Source of the DNA: Neobacillus cucumis
Lineage (GTDB): Bacteria > Bacillota > Bacilli > Bacillales > Cytobacillaceae
Direction of reading: 5' to 3'
DNA length: 64,000 bases
Assembly (NCBI RefSeq): GCF_016908975.1
Contig: NZ_JAFBEX010000016.1
Location: 57,683-121,682 of the forward strand
Below the pieces are notes generated by a model that made no database searches, had not been told where the DNA came from, and worked only from the letters and a program-made list of their open reading frames with translations. Below, piece after piece: positions 24,615 through 34,130 of the stretch. The number at the start of each line of letters is the position of its first letter. Within the stretch, counting starts at the first letter, position 1. The translations under genes were made by a program, and so were the position numbers.

Positions 24615-25709
24615 TTATCTGTCTTTTAAATTAATTGGCTTAAAGCCTTTCATGAATTTAAGAAGCGGCTGATAGTCTTCGCGCACCAACCCGACCTTCT
24701 CCACAATGATCTCAATCGCGACTAATAAAGTTAAAATCACAATTAGTGAGCCCCATACGGTTGATTGCGAGAAGATAAAGGCTACTAGTCCAAAGACTAA
24801 GCTCATCGCATAAATGATTAATACAGCTTGTTTATGTGAAAATCCTATACGTAATAAACAATGGTGTAAATGCGATTTATCGGGTGCAGATAACGGCTGC
24901 TTATTTACCAGTCTTCGAATAATTGCAAAGAATGTATCAGAGATTGGCACCCCAAGGATAATAATCGGGATAACTAGCGAGATAAAGGTTACATTTTTAA
25001 ATCCGAGCAATGAAAGGACACTGATGAGGTATCCTAAAAATAACGCCCCGGTATCCCCCATAAAAATCTTGGCAGGATGAAAGTTAAAAATTAGGAAACC
25101 AAGTGACGAAACGGCAGCAATCAGTGCCAAAATCATAACATATGGGTTCCCCATCAGAAAGGCCATACCAGAAATGGCGAATAATGCAATCGTTGAAACA
25201 CCGGCTGCTAGACCATCAAGTCCATCAATTAGGTTAATGGCATTGGTGATTCCAATAATCCAGAACATCGTAATTGGAATGCTTAAGAAACCGAAGTTTA
25301 ATTGACCGCCAAAAGGCAAGTTGATAAACTCCACTTTAAGGTCTCCCATAAACACAACAATAAACGAAGCAAGGATTTGACCAAATAGTTTTACCTTAGG
25401 AGAAATTTCCTTTGTGTCATCCAGAACACCGGTTAGAATAATGACAATACTTCCAAGGATAATTGCTAAATGAATATTTTCATTCGGATTCATTATCGGT
25501 AATAGCGACGTAGCATCAGGCCGTATAATCGCGACGCCAATCAGGAAGCTTATATAGATGGCCAAACCGCCTAGACGGGGCATAATCTTCTGATGTACTT
25601 TTCGTTGATTTGGTTTATCTGTTGCACCAATTTTAAATGCAAGTTTTTTGACTAATGGGGTGAGAATTATGCTTGAGAAAAAACAAATAGCTAACGTTAG
25701 ATAGAACAT
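24615..25709 (-). CDS. tagO: Second TagO/WecA-family GlcNAc-1-phosphate transferase
   Basis: A protein of 364 aa, closely related to the enzyme at 21171-22229 along its whole length (shared RKVHQ-IMPRLGGLAI, NLIDGLDGLAAG, FMGDTGALFLG, DKSHLHHCLLR). It should catalyse the same lipid-carrier priming step. It differs by an insert of about 10 residues after the third helix. The start is ATG at 25709, 4 nt after GGAGGG and aligned with the paralogue; an upstream ATG at 25721 would lie before the ribosome binding site. A 650-bp region with a dispersed repeat separates it from the rhamnose operon. It may serve that polysaccharide, leaving the other copy for teichoic acid, but this is a guess. Confidence 0.92.
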   Translation of the reverse strand: MFYLTLAICFFSSIILTPLVKKLAFKIGATDKPNQRKVHQKIMPRLGGLAIYISFLIGVAIIRPDATSLLPIMNPNENIHLAIILGSIVIILTGVLDDTKEISPKVKLFGQILASFIVVFMGDLKVEFINLPFGGQLNFGFLSIPITMFWIIGITNAINLIDGLDGLAAGVSTIALFAISGMAFLMGNPYVMILALIAAVSSLGFLIFNFHPAKIFMGDTGALFLGYLISVLSLLGFKNVTFISLVIPIIILGVPISDTFFAIIRRLVNKQPLSAPDKSHLHHCLLRIGFSHKQAVLIIYAMSLVFGLVAFIFSQSTVWGSLIVILTLLVAIEIIVEKVGLVREDYQPLLKFMKGFKPINLKDR

Positions 25710-26029
25710 ATAGCCCTCCATGGTTCATTCCGTAGTTTGGTATTTTCATAATTAATTAATTTCAATGAAACCTAGAGACAATCATACCCTTATGGATTAT
25801 AGCACAGACAATATTAGAAATAAATACTTCAATTCTACAAATTTCTTACCCTATTTTTAGAATATTAAACTTACATATTATTAAAAATAAAGATTTATCA
25901 ATGATGTAAGCCGTTACTTATCCCTACTACCTCTTATTCAGAATGACAAAAAGATATGTAATTTTACTAATTTCGCCATTAATCCATCCTTTATTATTAT
26001 TAACGTTTAAAATAAAAAAAGGTTTCATA
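25710..26029. other. AT-rich intergenic region upstream of the second tagO
   Basis: About 320 bp of very AT-rich DNA. I found no gene or clear hairpin. It presumably holds the tagO promoter, but no convincing -35/-10 pair stood out. Confidence 0.4.
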
Positions 26030-26275
26030 GAAAAGCGCAAGGCGCTTAGACTTCGGCGACAAGCACAAGACGAGCCGGCCGAAAGGTTGTTCTTTTACCT
26101 TTTGGACGGATTGCCCTAAATGTGGAGGCGACTGCCCTGGGACTCTAGACTAAGACGCACCCTGTAAGAAGGCGCTTTTTGCCTTCGTCAGGGGGTGGCT
26201 AAAGTCTAGAGTCCCAAGGAGCCGCAACTGGATTGGCTTGTGACCTCGAGCCGATGGCGCCTGAAGCTGGACAAT
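26030..26275 (+). repeat. Dispersed 245-bp structured repeat, copy B (best folded)
   Basis: Best-preserved copy. From GAAAAGCGCAAGGCGC to GCTGGACA it can fold into nested stems: GGGACTCTAGACT with AGTCTAGAGTCCC, CACCCTG with CAGGGGGTG, and AGAAGGC with GCCTTC at the tip. CCGAAAGG with CCTTTTGG forms a side hairpin. It contains no gene. Confidence 0.85.
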
Positions 26276-26314
26276 TCTCGTTGTCTAAATGCCATTTTTA
26301 TTAGTTATGGAAAA

Positions 26315-26338
26315 GCCTCTGTTCATTACAACAGAGGC
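26315..26338 (-). terminator. Terminator of the rhamnose operon
   Basis: Perfect GCCTCTGTT/AACAGAGGC stem, with TTTT following on the minus strand. It lies 20 bp after the rfbD stop codon. Confidence 0.85.
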
Positions 26339-26357
26339 AGCTTAATATTTTCTTAAA

Positions 26358-27200
26358 TTATTGGGATTCTTGCAAATAAGCAGCTAGTGCTTCTTTCCAA
26401 TCACGAAGAGGAGTTAGACCTTGCTCTTCGATTTTCTTCTTACTTAATACAGAATAGGCCGGACGTTTCGCTGGACGAGGGAATTGATCCGTTGTCAATG
26501 GATTGACTGTCACATCAAGACCTGCTTGCTTAAAGATTTCAACAGCAAATTCATACCAAGAGCAAACTCCGCCATTTGTCGCATGATAAATTCCGTATTT
26601 TTCTGTTTCCATTAACTCAACCATAAACTTGGCTAAATCAACAGTATAGGTCGGAGAACCCACTTGATCATGGACGACCCCTACTTCACCGCGCTCTTTG
26701 CCAAGGCGGATCATCGTTTTTACAAAATTATTTCCATAGATACCAAAGACCCATGCTGTACGTACGATAAAAAATCGGTCTAAATGCTTTTGTAAAAGCT
26801 GTTCCCCGGCTAATTTGGTTCGGCCATATGCCCCTAATGGACTTGTTGGCTGATCTGTTTCATAGGGCTCTGAAGCAGTACCATCAAATACATAATCGGT
26901 GCTGACATAAAGCAGTTTAGCGCCCACTTGCTTGGCTGCTTTCGCCAAGTTTTCAGTACCTGAAGCGTTAATTCGATAGGCGGTCTCTTCATCAGTTTCT
27001 GCTGCATCCACGTTGGTGTAAGCAGCACAATGAAGAATCACATCCGGCTTTATTTCACTAATATAGCTCCGTACATCCTCTTCAATGGTAATATCTAACT
27101 GCCCGCGATCGGCTCCAAAAGCATGATGATTACGGCTAGCTAATTCTCTTAGAACATCCTTGCCTAATTGTCCAGCTGCACCCGTTACAACGACCCTCAT
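26358..27200 (-). CDS. rfbD: dTDP-4-dehydrorhamnose reductase
   Basis: A protein of 280 aa that makes dTDP-L-rhamnose in the last, NADPH-dependent step. The short-chain dehydrogenase fold shows the nucleotide site VVVTGAAGQLGKDV, the catalytic YVSTDYVFDG region and YGRTKLAGE (Tyr-x3-Lys). The start is ATG at 27200, which overlaps the TAA of rfbB by 1 bp (TAATG). A longer in-frame start inside rfbB adds residues unlike the family. It is the last gene of the rfbA-rfbC-rfbB-rfbD operon. Symbol rmlD is equivalent. Confidence 0.94.
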   Translation of the reverse strand: MRVVVTGAAGQLGKDVLRELASRNHHAFGADRGQLDITIEEDVRSYISEIKPDVILHCAAYTNVDAAETDEETAYRINASGTENLAKAAKQVGAKLLYVSTDYVFDGTASEPYETDQPTSPLGAYGRTKLAGEQLLQKHLDRFFIVRTAWVFGIYGNNFVKTMIRLGKERGEVGVVHDQVGSPTYTVDLAKFMVELMETEKYGIYHATNGGVCSWYEFAVEIFKQAGLDVTVNPLTTDQFPRPAKRPAYSVLSKKKIEEQGLTPLRDWKEALAAYLQESQ

Positions 27201-28222
27201 TACTCTACCCCTAATCTGTCGCCGTATTGCTTTTTCACATAATCTTGATAATCGCCAGAAATGATGTTTTCCCACCACTCTTGGTTATTTAAATACCAAT
27301 TGATGGTCTGCTCAATCCCTGTATCGAAATTATATTTTGGTGACCATCCTAGTTCTTCCCGTAATTTGGTTGCATCAATCGCATAGCGGCGATCATGGCC
27401 TGGACGGTCCGTTACAAACTTCATTAAAGATTCTGGCTTGTTTAAATGTTTTAAGATCGTTTTAACGATTTCAATATTCGTACGTTCATTATTTCCACCC
27501 ACATTATAGACCTCACCAACACGACCATTATGAAGCACAAGGTCAATTGCCTGGCAGTGGTCTTCCACATGAAGCCAATCACGAATATTTAAGCCATCAC
27601 CATAAATAGGAAGTTCCTTATCATGTAAGGCATTAATAATCATTAATGGGATTAACTTCTCCGGGAAATGGAATGGTCCATAGTTGTTGGAACAACGAGT
27701 AATGTTCACAGGCAGACCAAATGTTTCGTGGTACGCACGAACAAGCAAGTCAGCGCCCGCTTTACTTGCACTATAAGGACTATTGGCTGCTAATGGCGTT
27801 TCTTCTGTAAAGTAGCCCGTTTCACCTAAAGTACCGTAAACTTCATCTGTTGATACTTGCAGGTATTTCGTTACACCAAAAGTTTTAGCAGCATCAAGTA
27901 ATGCTAAAGTTCCCTGAATATTGGTTTGTACAAAGATTCCTGGGTCGGTAATACTTCTGTCTACATGAGACTCTGCCGCAAAGTTGATAACATAATCAAA
28001 TTTTTCTTCTTCAAATAAACCATGAATAAACTCACGGTCTGCAATGTCACCACGAACGAACTTATAATTAGAAGCATCCTCGATGTCCTTTAAGTTCTCA
28101 AGATTTCCTGCATATGTTAATAAATCTAAATTGACAATCATATAATTGGGATATTTATTGACCATATAGCGGACGAAGTTACTACCGATAAAACCGGCTC
28201 CGCCTGTTACTAGTAATTTCAT
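27200..28222 (-). CDS. rfbB: dTDP-glucose 4,6-dehydratase
   Basis: A protein of 340 aa that converts dTDP-glucose to dTDP-4-keto-6-deoxyglucose with bound NAD. The Rossmann motif is LVTGGAGFIGSNFV. The catalytic Thr-Asp-Glu triad is in VSTDEVYG, and Tyr-x3-Lys is in YSASKAGAD. The ATG at 28222 follows AGGAGG by 6 nt; the nine residues that would precede it from an earlier start are not family-like. It lies 10 bp downstream of rfbC. Symbol rmlB is equivalent. Confidence 0.95.
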   Translation of the reverse strand: MKLLVTGGAGFIGSNFVRYMVNKYPNYMIVNLDLLTYAGNLENLKDIEDASNYKFVRGDIADREFIHGLFEEEKFDYVINFAAESHVDRSITDPGIFVQTNIQGTLALLDAAKTFGVTKYLQVSTDEVYGTLGETGYFTEETPLAANSPYSASKAGADLLVRAYHETFGLPVNITRCSNNYGPFHFPEKLIPLMIINALHDKELPIYGDGLNIRDWLHVEDHCQAIDLVLHNGRVGEVYNVGGNNERTNIEIVKTILKHLNKPESLMKFVTDRPGHDRRYAIDATKLREELGWSPKYNFDTGIEQTINWYLNNQEWWENIISGDYQDYVKKQYGDRLGVE

Positions 28223-28232
28223 TATTGTCCTC

Positions 28233-28793
28233 CTATTCTTCGTACACAAAATTTAAATGAGTTGCTTCGCTGAGTGTTGGATGCTTTGTGTCTTTTTCCG
28301 AAAGAATCGGATTGGCTGCCGGCCAATCGATCGCTAATTCTGGATCATTCCAAAGGATTCCGCCATCATGTTCAGGTGAGTAATTTTCATCCACTTTGTA
28401 TGCGACTGTGGTGTCAGGCACCAAGGTGCAAAAACCATGGGCAAAGCCTTTCGGCACTAGAAGCTGGCGTTTGTTATATTCACTTAAGATGACACCAACC
28501 CACTGTCCATATGTAGGTGAACCTTTACGAATATCAACAGCGACATCATAGATCGCTCCGGTTACACAACGAACCACTTTTGTTTGTGCCTTTGGATTTA
28601 GTTGAAAATGAAGACCGCGCAATGTGCCTACAGGTGCAGACAATGACTGGTTGTCCTGTACAAAGTCATAATGCAAGCCTAACTTCTCAAATAATTCTTT
28701 ATTATAGCTTTCCATAAAATAGCCACGATGATCGCCAAACACCTTTGGTTCTAAAATCTTTACATCGGGAATTTTAGTTTCAATAATATTCAT
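28233..28793 (-). CDS. rfbC: dTDP-4-dehydrorhamnose 3,5-epimerase
   Basis: A cupin-fold epimerase of 186 aa, third enzyme of dTDP-L-rhamnose synthesis. Signatures are FGDHRGYFMESYN, LRGLHFQLNP with the catalytic His, and VPKGFAHGFCTL. Length and motifs match RmlC. A GTGAGGTAA ribosome binding site precedes the ATG. It is second in the operon, 21 bp after rfbA. Confidence 0.95.
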   Translation of the reverse strand: MNIIETKIPDVKILEPKVFGDHRGYFMESYNKELFEKLGLHYDFVQDNQSLSAPVGTLRGLHFQLNPKAQTKVVRCVTGAIYDVAVDIRKGSPTYGQWVGVILSEYNKRQLLVPKGFAHGFCTLVPDTTVAYKVDENYSPEHDGGILWNDPELAIDWPAANPILSEKDTKHPTLSEATHLNFVYEE

Positions 28794-28814
28794 TTTGATT
28801 ACCTCACTTACGAT

Positions 28815-29687
28815 TTACTTTCCTTGACTGGCAATTTTAAGCAAATATTGACCGTATTGATTTTTCGTTAATGGCTCAGCAAGCTCAAGCAGCTTTTCTT
28901 TCGTTATATAACCCATTTTATAGGCGATTTCTTCCAAGCAGGCAATTTTTAATGATTGTCTTTTTTCCACTGTTTCGATGAATTGTGACGCTTCTAAAAG
29001 GGAAGCATGTGTACCAGTATCTAGCCAAGCATAGCCGCGCCCTAAAAGTTCTACACTGAGCTCGCCCATTTCTAGGTATGCTTTATTAATATCGGTAATT
29101 TCTAACTCACCGCGCGGGGAAGGTTGAATACTTTTGGCAATATCCACCACACGATTATCGTAAAAATAAAGACCTGTAACTGCGTAGTTGGATTTTGGAA
29201 CTTCTGGTTTTTCTTCAATTGAGACGGCTTTGCCATTGTCATCAAATTCAACCACACCGAAGCGTTCCGGATCGTTGACATAATAACCGAACACCGTTGC
29301 GCCTGTTTCCCGGGCTGATGCTTTTCGGAGAAGATCGGTTAATCCATGTCCATAAAAAATATTATCGCCTAGGACTAATGCGACATTGTCATCACCAATA
29401 AATTCATCACCTAAAATAAAGGCCTGTGCTAATCCACCCGGATGCGGCTGGATTTTATATGTAAAGTTCATTCCTAAATCAGAACCGTCCCCTAAAATTT
29501 GTTCAAAACGGGAAATATCTTCTGGTGTAGAGATAATCATGATGTCCTTGATACCAGCTAACATTAATACGGATAACGGATAATAAATCATGGGTTTGTC
29601 ATACACAGGCAGTAATTGTTTCGAGACTACCTTTGTTAACGGGTAAAGTCTTGTCCCACTGCCACCCGCAAGAATAATACCTTTCAT
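28815..29687 (-). CDS. rfbA: Glucose-1-phosphate thymidylyltransferase
   Basis: A protein of 290 aa and the first enzyme of dTDP-rhamnose synthesis, joining dTTP and glucose-1-phosphate. The nucleotide-binding loop GIILAGGSGTRLYPLT begins at residue 3. VLGDNIFYGHG, EKPEVPKSNYAVTGLYFYD and WLDTGTH are family motifs. The ATG at 29687 follows GAGGTG by 8 nt; a longer reading frame adds a hydrophobic stretch foreign to the family and is not used. It starts the four-gene operon. Symbol rmlA is equivalent. Confidence 0.95.
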   Translation of the reverse strand: MKGIILAGGSGTRLYPLTKVVSKQLLPVYDKPMIYYPLSVLMLAGIKDIMIISTPEDISRFEQILGDGSDLGMNFTYKIQPHPGGLAQAFILGDEFIGDDNVALVLGDNIFYGHGLTDLLRKASARETGATVFGYYVNDPERFGVVEFDDNGKAVSIEEKPEVPKSNYAVTGLYFYDNRVVDIAKSIQPSPRGELEITDINKAYLEMGELSVELLGRGYAWLDTGTHASLLEASQFIETVEKRQSLKIACLEEIAYKMGYITKEKLLELAEPLTKNQYGQYLLKIASQGK

Positions 29688-29801
29688 TGTTACAACACCT
29701 CGTCCATAAATTTTTCTACCAGCAAAATACTCCTCCCCCATTATAAAGAAGGGGCAAATAAAAGGAATAGTCATTATAAAAATGTAACATAAAAGTAATG
29801 C

Positions 29802-29942
29802 GAAAAGCGGAAGCGCCTGTTTAACAACGTATGGACTGGAGCCCATCGACTGAGATAAAGGAAACACGAAGAGCGTGAGCTTTTTCGTGTTGACTTATCG
29901 TAGGGAGATGAGCGAAGTACACTAGTCGCTAGGCACTCCATT
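29802..29942 (+). repeat. Dispersed repeat, divergent subfamily
   Basis: Begins GAAAAGCGGAAGCGCC, resembling the ends of the 245-bp family, but the middle differs. It has a hairpin AACACGAAGAGC...GCTTTTTCGTGTT and GACTTATCGTAGGGAGATGAGCG. It lies between rfbA and a glycosyltransferase gene. It contains no gene. Confidence 0.6.
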
Positions 29943-29980
29943 TCTCAAAGTAAAAGTATATATTTTTATTCAGGGAAATG

Positions 29981-30685
29981 CTAACGTTTATACCCAGCAA
30001 TCGCAGATATTGTTCGGATACGGCCCTTTAACTGCGTCATGAGGGACCGTTTCTTCATCCCCGTGACATTACCGCCATGACGGACATATTTAACGAGCGG
30101 TGTATCGAGAAAGACGATTTTCTTTTTTTCTAGCATACACACGAGGGCGATCCATTGATCATGCATTTCAATCTCAGCAGGAAATGGCAGGATCAAGGGA
30201 ACTAATTCTTTTTTAAATGCCATAAAGGCCCCAGTATAGGCGTTTTTTAAAATATTCCCAACTATTCCTTGGTTTATGTTGTTGCGATTAAAATCATTCC
30301 AAGACTGATGGATGATTTGTAGACTTCCATCCACCACATAGGCATCATGCACCACTAGTACAGCCTCTTGCTCTCTAAAAGCCGCTAATACATTCGCAAT
30401 CTTTTTGTCTTCCCACACATCGTCCTGGTCACATAGAAAAAGGATATCTCCTTTCGCCAAAGATATCGCCTTTTCAAAGCTTTTAATAGGACCTGAATTT
30501 CTTTCATTCACAATTACCTGTACCCGATCGCCATAGTGGTCTTTGATGACCTGAACTGTATTGTCTTTGGAACAATCATCGACGACAATGACTTCATCTT
30601 GTGAATTTAATTGTTTCAGAACGCTGTCCAGCTGCCGAATCACAAACTGTTCTCCATTATAGGTCGCCATACAAACCGATAACAT
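29981..30685 (-). CDS. Family-2 glycosyltransferase
   Basis: A protein of 234 aa with a GT-A fold: N-terminal VCMATYNGEQFVIRQLDSVL, VVDDCSKDNT for nucleotide binding, and the DxD-like CDQDDVWEDKK near residue 90. The nearest named relatives by motif are rhamnosyltransferases of O-antigen loci (QLDSVLKQ, DQDDVW). The neighbouring dTDP-rhamnose genes support a rhamnose donor. AAGGAG lies 9 nt before ATG. No membrane segment is seen, so it should act on the inner face of the membrane. Acceptor sugar unknown. Confidence 0.87.
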   Translation of the reverse strand: MLSVCMATYNGEQFVIRQLDSVLKQLNSQDEVIVVDDCSKDNTVQVIKDHYGDRVQVIVNERNSGPIKSFEKAISLAKGDILFLCDQDDVWEDKKIANVLAAFREQEAVLVVHDAYVVDGSLQIIHQSWNDFNRNNINQGIVGNILKNAYTGAFMAFKKELVPLILPFPAEIEMHDQWIALVCMLEKKKIVFLDTPLVKYVRHGGNVTGMKKRSLMTQLKGRIRTISAIAGYKR

Positions 30686-30703
30686 ATGAATTAACTCCTT
30701 TTC

Positions 30704-31531
30704 CTATTTCAAAAGCCTGCTTAATGTATACATGGCAATTTTTTTGTTTTTCACCAATAATACTTGTTTCAGAAATCTCATGACCAGCTGTTTTCGATAG
30801 GATGGATAAAGGTCCATTTTATAATTTTGATAAAACTTGATTTCTGAGTCCAGTATACTTTGGTAACGGCCTAACGAAACCTGGCTATAATCCATGACCG
30901 ATAATTCATGTTCAAGGACTGCCTTTAAGACCCAGACCTTCCGACTCTTCGTAAAGATTTCATGGAATAACCAATGATCAAGATAATCCAAGCGGAAGTC
31001 TTTATTAAATCCCCCAAGCTGTTTTAAAAACTCTACCCTAATAACGGAAGCAGAATTAATCGCCATGACCGGTTCAAGCTGCAGTCCTGCCTCTGGCTGT
31101 TCCCCCTGTAACGGGCGAAGGTACCGGCTAAATACGGGCGAAATCATGGTACCATTACTACTAATTTTAGGGACCACGGCCACCACATCCGCGTCTAATC
31201 CCTGTAAGCAATTCAGTTCACGAACGTACTCATTCGTTAACTGCGTATCGTGATCGAGCAGGAGCAGCCAGTCGCTGCCATTTTTCAAGGCGCTCGATAA
31301 GGCAAAATTGTAAGCAACAGCAATCCCTAGATTACGCGGGTCATGGACATACTGAATCGGAACCCCTCCGTGATCATCAGGATGAAAGGACTGCTGTTCT
31401 GGACTATTGTCGTAAATAATAAACTCCAGTTCATGTTCATGCTGCGAAAATAGTGTGTTCTTTACCGTTTGAAAGGTTTTACTTTCTTCCACAGTTTGTT
31501 TATAGAGGACCATGACAGCCGTTACTTTCAT
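30704..31531 (-). CDS. Family-2 glycosyltransferase, rhamnosyltransferase-like
   Basis: A protein of 275 aa. GT-A features are VMVLYKQTVEES, NLGIAVAYNFAL and the metal site LLLLDHDTQLT near residue 95, a layout typical of WbbL/RfbN-type rhamnosyltransferases. The start overlaps the polymerase gene stop by 4 bp (ATGA), so the two are translationally coupled, and it is 18 bp from the next transferase. It probably adds a rhamnose to the lipid-linked repeat unit; donor and linkage are inferred from context. Confidence 0.87.
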   Translation of the reverse strand: MKVTAVMVLYKQTVEESKTFQTVKNTLFSQHEHELEFIIYDNSPEQQSFHPDDHGGVPIQYVHDPRNLGIAVAYNFALSSALKNGSDWLLLLDHDTQLTNEYVRELNCLQGLDADVVAVVPKISSNGTMISPVFSRYLRPLQGEQPEAGLQLEPVMAINSASVIRVEFLKQLGGFNKDFRLDYLDHWLFHEIFTKSRKVWVLKAVLEHELSVMDYSQVSLGRYQSILDSEIKFYQNYKMDLYPSYRKQLVMRFLKQVLLVKNKKIAMYTLSRLLK

Positions 31532-32883
31532 TCGATTACCTCATTTTTCGATAAGTTCTTTTTTTGCTGTGAAACAATTAAAAGAACAAGGAAGAAACAG
31601 ATTCCAATTGGATTATTGATAAATGGATTAATATTTGTCAATAATAACACACCCATAAAGGCCGCCAATAACGATATCTCCAGGGTAGATAACTTATGCC
31701 CTTTTTTATAAGCTATATAGAAATTAAAGTAAATAATTAAAAATAAGAACATCCAGGTACCTAATCCGATTAATCCTTGCTCCACTAAGATATCAAGGAA
31801 ACTCATTTCTATCCCGTTGATTCTTCCCGCTATGGTTGTTCCATATCCCGTTCCAAACACAAGGTTAACAGGATGAACTAAAATGTCTTTTGAAGCCACA
31901 ATAAATTCCATGCGGTGGTTCACACTGATATCATTTACTTGGGTTTGTTCTTGAGCTGCCCCCGCATCTTGCTGTACATTTTTAGCAGGCTCAACGGTTA
32001 CCACTTCAAAACGTGCAAGCGTCATGTATTTATACATAAAGGGTACTGCGATCACGACAAGGATTAAAATCGTGAATTTCTTAATAAATTGCTTGTTATG
32101 AATTAGTTTTTGCAGCTTCTGGACCAGTCCCTTGATGGGGTCAACCAGAACCTTCACATCTAATACAATAATCATAAATACACTTAGCATAAAGGCTAAT
32201 AAAAATCCTCGCGTCTCAGACCATAGTACAGAAATAGAACCAAAGATTACGAGTGCAATACTAAGCTTGCTTTTACTCTTGTTGAATAGATCATTTAAAG
32301 CAATCACGAGTCCAATTAACACATAGAAATGACTTTTATAAAACACACTATTACTCGGTCTAAAGAATAAATCGCCGGTAAATACTCGATTTAAAAAGTC
32401 ATAAAACGGCTTAAAATTAGCTCCGACAAAGACGGTCTTTCCAAGTAAGGAAATTATAATCGTAAAAAGTGCAACAGCTAATGCAGAATATTTTAAGATG
32501 GTGATAATCCTGCCAAGGGAAAAACGTTCCTTTGAGATATAATAGGCTAATGGAAAATACACTGCAAAGTAAGACACTCGTAAAAAATCTTTCACAATAG
32601 CTCCAAGCGGATGTCCATTTAAAACGCCAATGGCGCTGCTTACCACAAACCAGATAAGCAATAAATAAGCCCCTATGGTCACCGGATTAAAGCGAATAAA
32701 GGTATTCACTTCTTTATTAAGAATCGCTTTTTCTTTTACAATGCGAACCACGTACACGAAAATCAGGAGTAAAAACAAGACTTGCCGAATGGATAAAACT
32801 CCAAAATCAATTAGCCTGCCCCCTCCACCTACAAACACTTCTATAAAAAAAATCGTCAACAACATTTTTTCAAACTTGTTCAT
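31528..32883 (-). CDS. Wzy-like O-antigen polymerase/ligase membrane protein
   Basis: A protein of 451 aa with about 11 membrane helices and one large outside loop (about 290-335), the usual shape of the Wzy/WaaL group. FGTGYGTTIAG in the loop before the last helices and the loop position match the Wzy_C family. It should join lipid-linked repeat units outside the membrane. Sequence conservation is low in this family, so the call rests on topology and on location between rhamnosyltransferases. Confidence 0.75.
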   Translation of the reverse strand: MNKFEKMLLTIFFIEVFVGGGGRLIDFGVLSIRQVLFLLLIFVYVVRIVKEKAILNKEVNTFIRFNPVTIGAYLLLIWFVVSSAIGVLNGHPLGAIVKDFLRVSYFAVYFPLAYYISKERFSLGRIITILKYSALAVALFTIIISLLGKTVFVGANFKPFYDFLNRVFTGDLFFRPSNSVFYKSHFYVLIGLVIALNDLFNKSKSKLSIALVIFGSISVLWSETRGFLLAFMLSVFMIIVLDVKVLVDPIKGLVQKLQKLIHNKQFIKKFTILILVVIAVPFMYKYMTLARFEVVTVEPAKNVQQDAGAAQEQTQVNDISVNHRMEFIVASKDILVHPVNLVFGTGYGTTIAGRINGIEMSFLDILVEQGLIGLGTWMFLFLIIYFNFYIAYKKGHKLSTLEISLLAAFMGVLLLTNINPFINNPIGICFFLVLLIVSQQKKNLSKNEVIE

Positions 32884-33020
32884 GAAAATAACCCTCTCCT
32901 ACTACCTCGGCCAAAGAATGCGACCGGGGGTGCTGGCATTTTTTTTATTTTTATCTAAACTAAATAAGATTTCTCTTCACAAATTCATAAAGATTTTTCC
33001 ATTTCCCTCAGAATTCGGCA

Positions 33021-33806
33021 TTAAAACAAACGCCATCCCCATTTATTAAAGTATTTATACATTGATTGCATAAAAATCTTAAATAATCTCGAGTTTTTAT
33101 GTGCTCCTCTTTCGTAATAATGGACCACTTGGGAAAAAGGAGTAAACACAATTCTTCGATTGCGTTTTTTTAGTTCTAAGCAGAGATCATAATCTTCAAA
33201 ATACATAAAATACCGGTCGTCAAAACCGCCTACTTCTTTAAAATCCTGCCCCCTTAATAACATAAAGCAACCGGAACCAATGCGAATATCGACATCCCGA
33301 TCATTGGGGATATCTCTTAGTTCATAGGAAGCTAACCGCTTATGAAACATTTTTTTGACAAATTGAAAAGGGATAAAGCGGAGTGCATAGTCAAATACCG
33401 ACACACGATCCCGCATCAAATGCTGAACACTTCCATCCGAATTCAATACCTGCGGCACTAATAGCCCAATGCTTGGATTTTGTTCCATCTTATCGATCAT
33501 TTTCTGCAGGTCATCTTTCTTTAGGACAATATCTGGATTAAAGACCAAAAAGTACTTTTCATTTGCCTGTAATAGGTTGTAATTGTGGCCAAAACCAAAG
33601 CCGTTATTTTCATGAAAAAAGGTAATCTCTGCAAAATCCATGTATTCACGTAGCTGCTGTTTATAGTCTTCATTTGAGTTGTTATCAAAGATGACAAATC
33701 GATAGTTTGGATCATCGCCAAATTCTGTTTTTAAGTTATTTAACACGTCAAAGATATGTTTACTATTGTACGTTACAATACTAATTGCAACTTTTGCGTT
33801 AGACAC
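33021..33806 (-). CDS. Family-2 glycosyltransferase
   Basis: A protein of 261 aa: ISIVTYNSKHIFDVLNNL, NNGFGFGHNYNLL, metal site FNPDIVLKKDD, acceptor-site region FMYFEDYDLCLELKKR. This is the pattern of rhamnosyltransferases related to WbbL. The start is GTG at 33806 with only a weak upstream purine stretch. A 137-bp gap separates it from the polymerase gene. It is likely the first gene of the transferase-polymerase unit. Confidence 0.86.
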   Translation of the reverse strand: MSNAKVAISIVTYNSKHIFDVLNNLKTEFGDDPNYRFVIFDNNSNEDYKQQLREYMDFAEITFFHENNGFGFGHNYNLLQANEKYFLVFNPDIVLKKDDLQKMIDKMEQNPSIGLLVPQVLNSDGSVQHLMRDRVSVFDYALRFIPFQFVKKMFHKRLASYELRDIPNDRDVDIRIGSGCFMLLRGQDFKEVGGFDDRYFMYFEDYDLCLELKKRNRRIVFTPFSQVVHYYERGAHKNSRLFKIFMQSMYKYFNKWGWRLF

Positions 33807-33840
33807 TAGTTTTCACACACTTTCATTTCATAATTTTAGG

Positions 33841-33873
33841 GTCTGTGGTTGATTTCCGCTCAATCAATAGAGC
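33841..33873. repeat. Short relic of the GTTGATTTCCGCT repeat
   Basis: GTCTGTGGTTGATTTCCGCT joined directly to CAATCAATAGAGCC: the two ends of the element at 24325-24572 without its middle. It lies in the divergent region between a glycosyltransferase and the LCP gene. Confidence 0.6.
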
Positions 33874-34050
33874 CTAATTTTAATGTCAATGCTAACATTT
33901 TTTACGTTTAAAATCATAGTGATAAAAGTAATAATACAAGAATTCGACAATTTTCTACACAAAGCCTATTTCTTTGGTTTTTACCAAAGGTAAATTATAT
34001 CAGCTTTTTATCGAAACTTGTACTTTTATGAGGGATTTTTTTATTATTAG

Positions 34051-34079
34051 TTGAACTTATTGTGGTTCGATATTATAAT
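34051..34079 (+). promoter_or_regulatory. Sigma-A promoter of the LCP gene
   Basis: TTGAAC (34051-34056), 17-bp spacer, TATAAT (34074-34079), 52 bp upstream of the start codon. An excellent match to the vegetative promoter. Confidence 0.8.
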
Positions 34080-34130
34080 ATCCCTTAGTATTTCTTTTTA
34101 CATCAATACCTTTCAGAAGGGAATCATATA

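Noticed and set aside
32675..33049. Plus-strand membrane protein of 124 aa
   Set aside because: It overlaps two well-supported minus-strand genes, has no ribosome binding site and has the composition of an antisense shadow.
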